From Candidatus Hydrogenedentota bacterium (lineage in GTDB: Bacteria; Hydrogenedentota; Hydrogenedentia; Hydrogenedentales; CAITNO01): 5,674 bases of DNA. A program made the translations under genes and the position numbers. The stretch is taken from the NCBI GenBank assembly GCA_007124105.1, contig SLFT01000015.1, positions 1 through 5,674 on the forward strand, written 5' to 3'. Below the pieces are notes generated by a model. It was not told where the DNA came from. It made no database searches and saw only the letters and a program-made list of their open reading frames with translations. How positions within the stretch are numbered: position 1 is the first letter of the stretch; each line of letters begins with the position of its first letter. Shown in pieces: positions 3,880 through 5,674 of this stretch.

Positions 3880-5674
3880 ACTCATTACCCGAACCGATAC
3901 TCCGCATTCCCGATAATATACGCGACGATGTGCTGGGCTACCGAAGCAGGGTTGAGGCCTTTGTTCGCGGCGACACAACGCCGGAAGCGTTCAAGGCGTG
4001 CCGCGTGGGTATGGGCATATACGAGCACCGGACAGCGGGCCGTTTCATGGTTCGTGTACGCCTTGGAGCGGGCATGGCCCTGACCCATCAGCTGATGCGC
4101 ATTGCGGAGCTCAGCGAAACATACGGCAATGGCAGGTTGCATGTGACCACGCGCCAGGACATCCAGATTCATGATGTGTCGCTGGAACACACGCCGGATA
4201 TCCAGGAGCAGCTGCTGGCGGTGGACCTCACCTCGCGCGGCGGCGGCGGCAACACGGTGCGAAATGTGACCGCCTGTCCCCGGTCCGGCAGCTGTCCGCT
4301 GGAACGTTTCGATGTCGCGCCCTATGCCGTGCAGACAGCGGAAAGCCTGCTGCAGCATAACCATGCGTTCAATCTGCCTCGCAAATATAAAATTGCCTTC
4401 TCAGGATGCGGCGAAGATTGCGCCCTGGCCTCGGTGGCCGACTTGGGCTTTTTTGCTCAGTTCCGCGACGGCGAAACAGGCTTTTCCGTTTTCGCCGGGG
4501 GCGGCTTGGGGCTGCATCCACGGGCCGGCATCCAAATAGAAACATTCATAAGTCCGGACGAAGTCGCCGAAGTGGCGGAGGCGGTACGCCGCGTTTTTGA
4601 TAAACATGGAGACCGCACCAACAAACATAAGGCGCGATTGCGCTATGTGGCCGCCCGTTTGGGCCCGGCGCCGTTCAAGGAACTGTATCGGCAGGAACTG
4701 AAGACATTGCGCGCCGAGGGGCAGACAGGCAACATTCCTGAAATCCGAGATCTTGAGACACGGTTTCGGAACAAACCCGCGTCCGATGAGGCTGGAAACT
4801 GTAGTGTCCCTGAAAAATTTGCGCCGTTGTTGCTCACAGAAAAAGAGCCGGGATTGGCCACCATACAACTTCCGCTGCCCCTGGGGGATATTGAGGTGGA
4901 CGCCTTGAAAACAGTGGCGCAGACAGCCGAACTGTACGGCCAGGGGATTGTCCGCGCAACGCAGCTGCAAGAATTATTGATCACCGGCGTACCCTGGGGC
5001 CACGTCTTAGAGGCGATTGCGTCGCTTGATTCCGCTGGGCTTGTTAACGGGCATCTGACGCGCGGGCCGCGTATAGTAACCTGCACAGGCGCGTCCACCT
5101 GCAAACTTGGCCTTTGCCTGTCGCGCGGCCTTGCCGAGGCCCTGACGCGCCGGTTTCAGGAGGCCGGGTTCACGGCGCGCCAGGACACCCCGATCATCCG
5201 GATCAGTGGATGTCCGAACAGCTGCGGCGGCCACCATGCCGCCGACCTGGGCCTTGAAGGACGGGCGGAACGCCGCAACGGCCGTTTGATGCCGACCTAC
5301 GTTGTGCTGGCCGGCGGTCATTTGTCTGAAGAAGGGGCGCGCCTTGCCGCGCCCCTTGGCGCCGCACCGGCCAAGGATATTCCCGAGCTGATTGTTGAAA
5401 TGCTGGCATCGGAAGACATGGCGACCGAGCGCATGCGCGAACGTATGGCCGGCTATGACCGCGACGACGCCTCGCTGCCGGATGACTATTATTGCGATTT
5501 TGGAAGCGTTGAGCCCTTTTCCCTTGCCGGACGCGGTCCGGGAGAATGCGGCGCGGGTGTATTCGACGTTGTGCGTGTGGACATTAACGAGGCGGAGCGA
5601 TTCTTGCGAACCGCCGCAAAGGCCAAATCTCCTGCCGTGAAAACAGATGCCCTGTATCAGGCGTTGCTTGCCGC
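3876..5674 (+). CDS. sir: Sir, sirohaem/4Fe-4S assimilatory sulfite (nitrite) reductase, 3' end outside window
   Basis: The frame is open from ATG 3876 (sharing ATGA with the hcyD stop) to the window edge: 599 codons plus two bases, no stop. The protein shows both halves of a sirohaem reductase. The first has RLHVTTRQDIQIHDV (88-101), RNVTACPRSG (129-138) and FSGCGEDCA (175-183). The second has the [4Fe-4S]-sirohaem cysteines C403/C409 in CTGASTC and C446/C450 in GCPNSCG. It should reduce sulfite to sulfide with six electrons, probably from ferredoxin, as no NADPH or flavin subunit lies in view. Motifs alone do not separate sulfite from nitrite reductase; the operon argues for sulfite. Residues beyond about 540 (with SVEPFSL, GRGPGECGAG and a helical Ala/Glu-rich part) go past the core fold and form an extra C-terminal region. 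No strong Shine-Dalgarno is seen, so it probably relies on coupling to hcyD. Confidence 0.88.
   Translation, partial: MNSLPEPILRIPDNIRDDVLGYRSRVEAFVRGDTTPEAFKACRVGMGIYEHRTAGRFMVRVRLGAGMALTHQLMRIAELSETYGNGRLHVTTRQDIQIHDVSLEHTPDIQEQLLAVDLTSRGGGGNTVRNVTACPRSGSCPLERFDVAPYAVQTAESLLQHNHAFNLPRKYKIAFSGCGEDCALASVADLGFFAQFRDGETGFSVFAGGGLGLHPRAGIQIETFISPDEVAEVAEAVRRVFDKHGDRTNKHKARLRYVAARLGPAPFKELYRQELKTLRAEGQTGNIPEIRDLETRFRNKPASDEAGNCSVPEKFAPLLLTEKEPGLATIQLPLPLGDIEVDALKTVAQTAELYGQGIVRATQLQELLITGVPWGHVLEAIASLDSAGLVNGHLTRGPRIVTCTGASTCKLGLCLSRGLAEALTRRFQEAGFTARQDTPIIRISGCPNSCGGHHAADLGLEGRAERRNGRLMPTYVVLAGGHLSEEGARLAAPLGAAPAKDIPELIVEMLASEDMATERMRERMAGYDRDDASLPDDYYCDFGSVEPFSLAGRGPGECGAGVFDVVRVDINEAERFLRTAAKAKSPAVKTDALYQALLA
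5332..5357 (+). repeat. 10-bp perfect GC-rich inverted repeat inside sir
   Basis: AAGGGGCGCG (5332-5341) and CGCGCCCCTT (5348-5357) are perfect complements around a 6-nt loop, so the sir mRNA can form a very stable hairpin here. No U-run follows, so it is not a classic terminator. It encodes part of the segment after the second cluster-binding motif. It may be incidental to GC-rich codon choice. Confidence 0.6.

Overview
The window carries one strongly supported operon on the + strand, in the order metY, hcyS, hcyF, hcyD, sir. It fills everything from about position 870 to the right edge. Gene content, order and active-site motifs match the protein-thiocarboxylate-dependent methionine (homocysteine) pathway described for Wolinella succinogenes. 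In that scheme the small ubiquitin-fold carrier HcyS is made with a C-terminal tail that masks its Gly-Gly end. The JAMM metalloprotease HcyD trims the tail, the E1-like enzyme HcyF adenylates the exposed glycine, and sulfide from the sirohaem reductase Sir converts it to a thiocarboxylate. The PLP enzyme MetY then couples this to O-acetylhomoserine, and HcyD releases homocysteine. All five components are present with intact key residues; sir runs off the right edge.

The left part (1-870) is gene-poor and looks like decayed accessory sequence. It has a 9-nt tandem repeat (32-67), a broken BrnT-type toxin gene (158-431) with no antitoxin behind it, a second 9/10-nt repeat (519-555), a run of ten G (684-693) and an 8-bp inverted repeat (782-809). 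I see no intact gene there.

A near-ideal sigma70-type promoter (876-904) lies about 200 nt before metY. The resulting long leader contains a 9-bp stem, a competing or pseudoknot-forming GC helix followed by a U run, and a small palindrome. This is compatible with leader-RNA control of the operon, but it matches no riboswitch class I can name from the sequence.

The genes are tightly packed: metY to hcyS is 26 nt, hcyS/hcyF overlap by 14 nt, hcyF/hcyD by 16 nt, and hcyD/sir overlap by an ATGA. The most striking local detail is at hcyS/hcyF. The codons for the HcyS Gly-Gly-Gly hold the Shine-Dalgarno of hcyF, and the codons for the cleavable tail (His-Asp-Ala-Tyr) hold the hcyF start.

The organism is a bacterium with GC-rich coding sequence and more AT-rich intergenic DNA. 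Sirohaem sulfite reduction plus this methionine route suits an anaerobe or microaerobe. The short 9-nt intergenic repeats remind me of some PVC-group genomes (Verrucomicrobiota/Kiritimatiellota/Lentisphaerota), but that placement is a weak guess.
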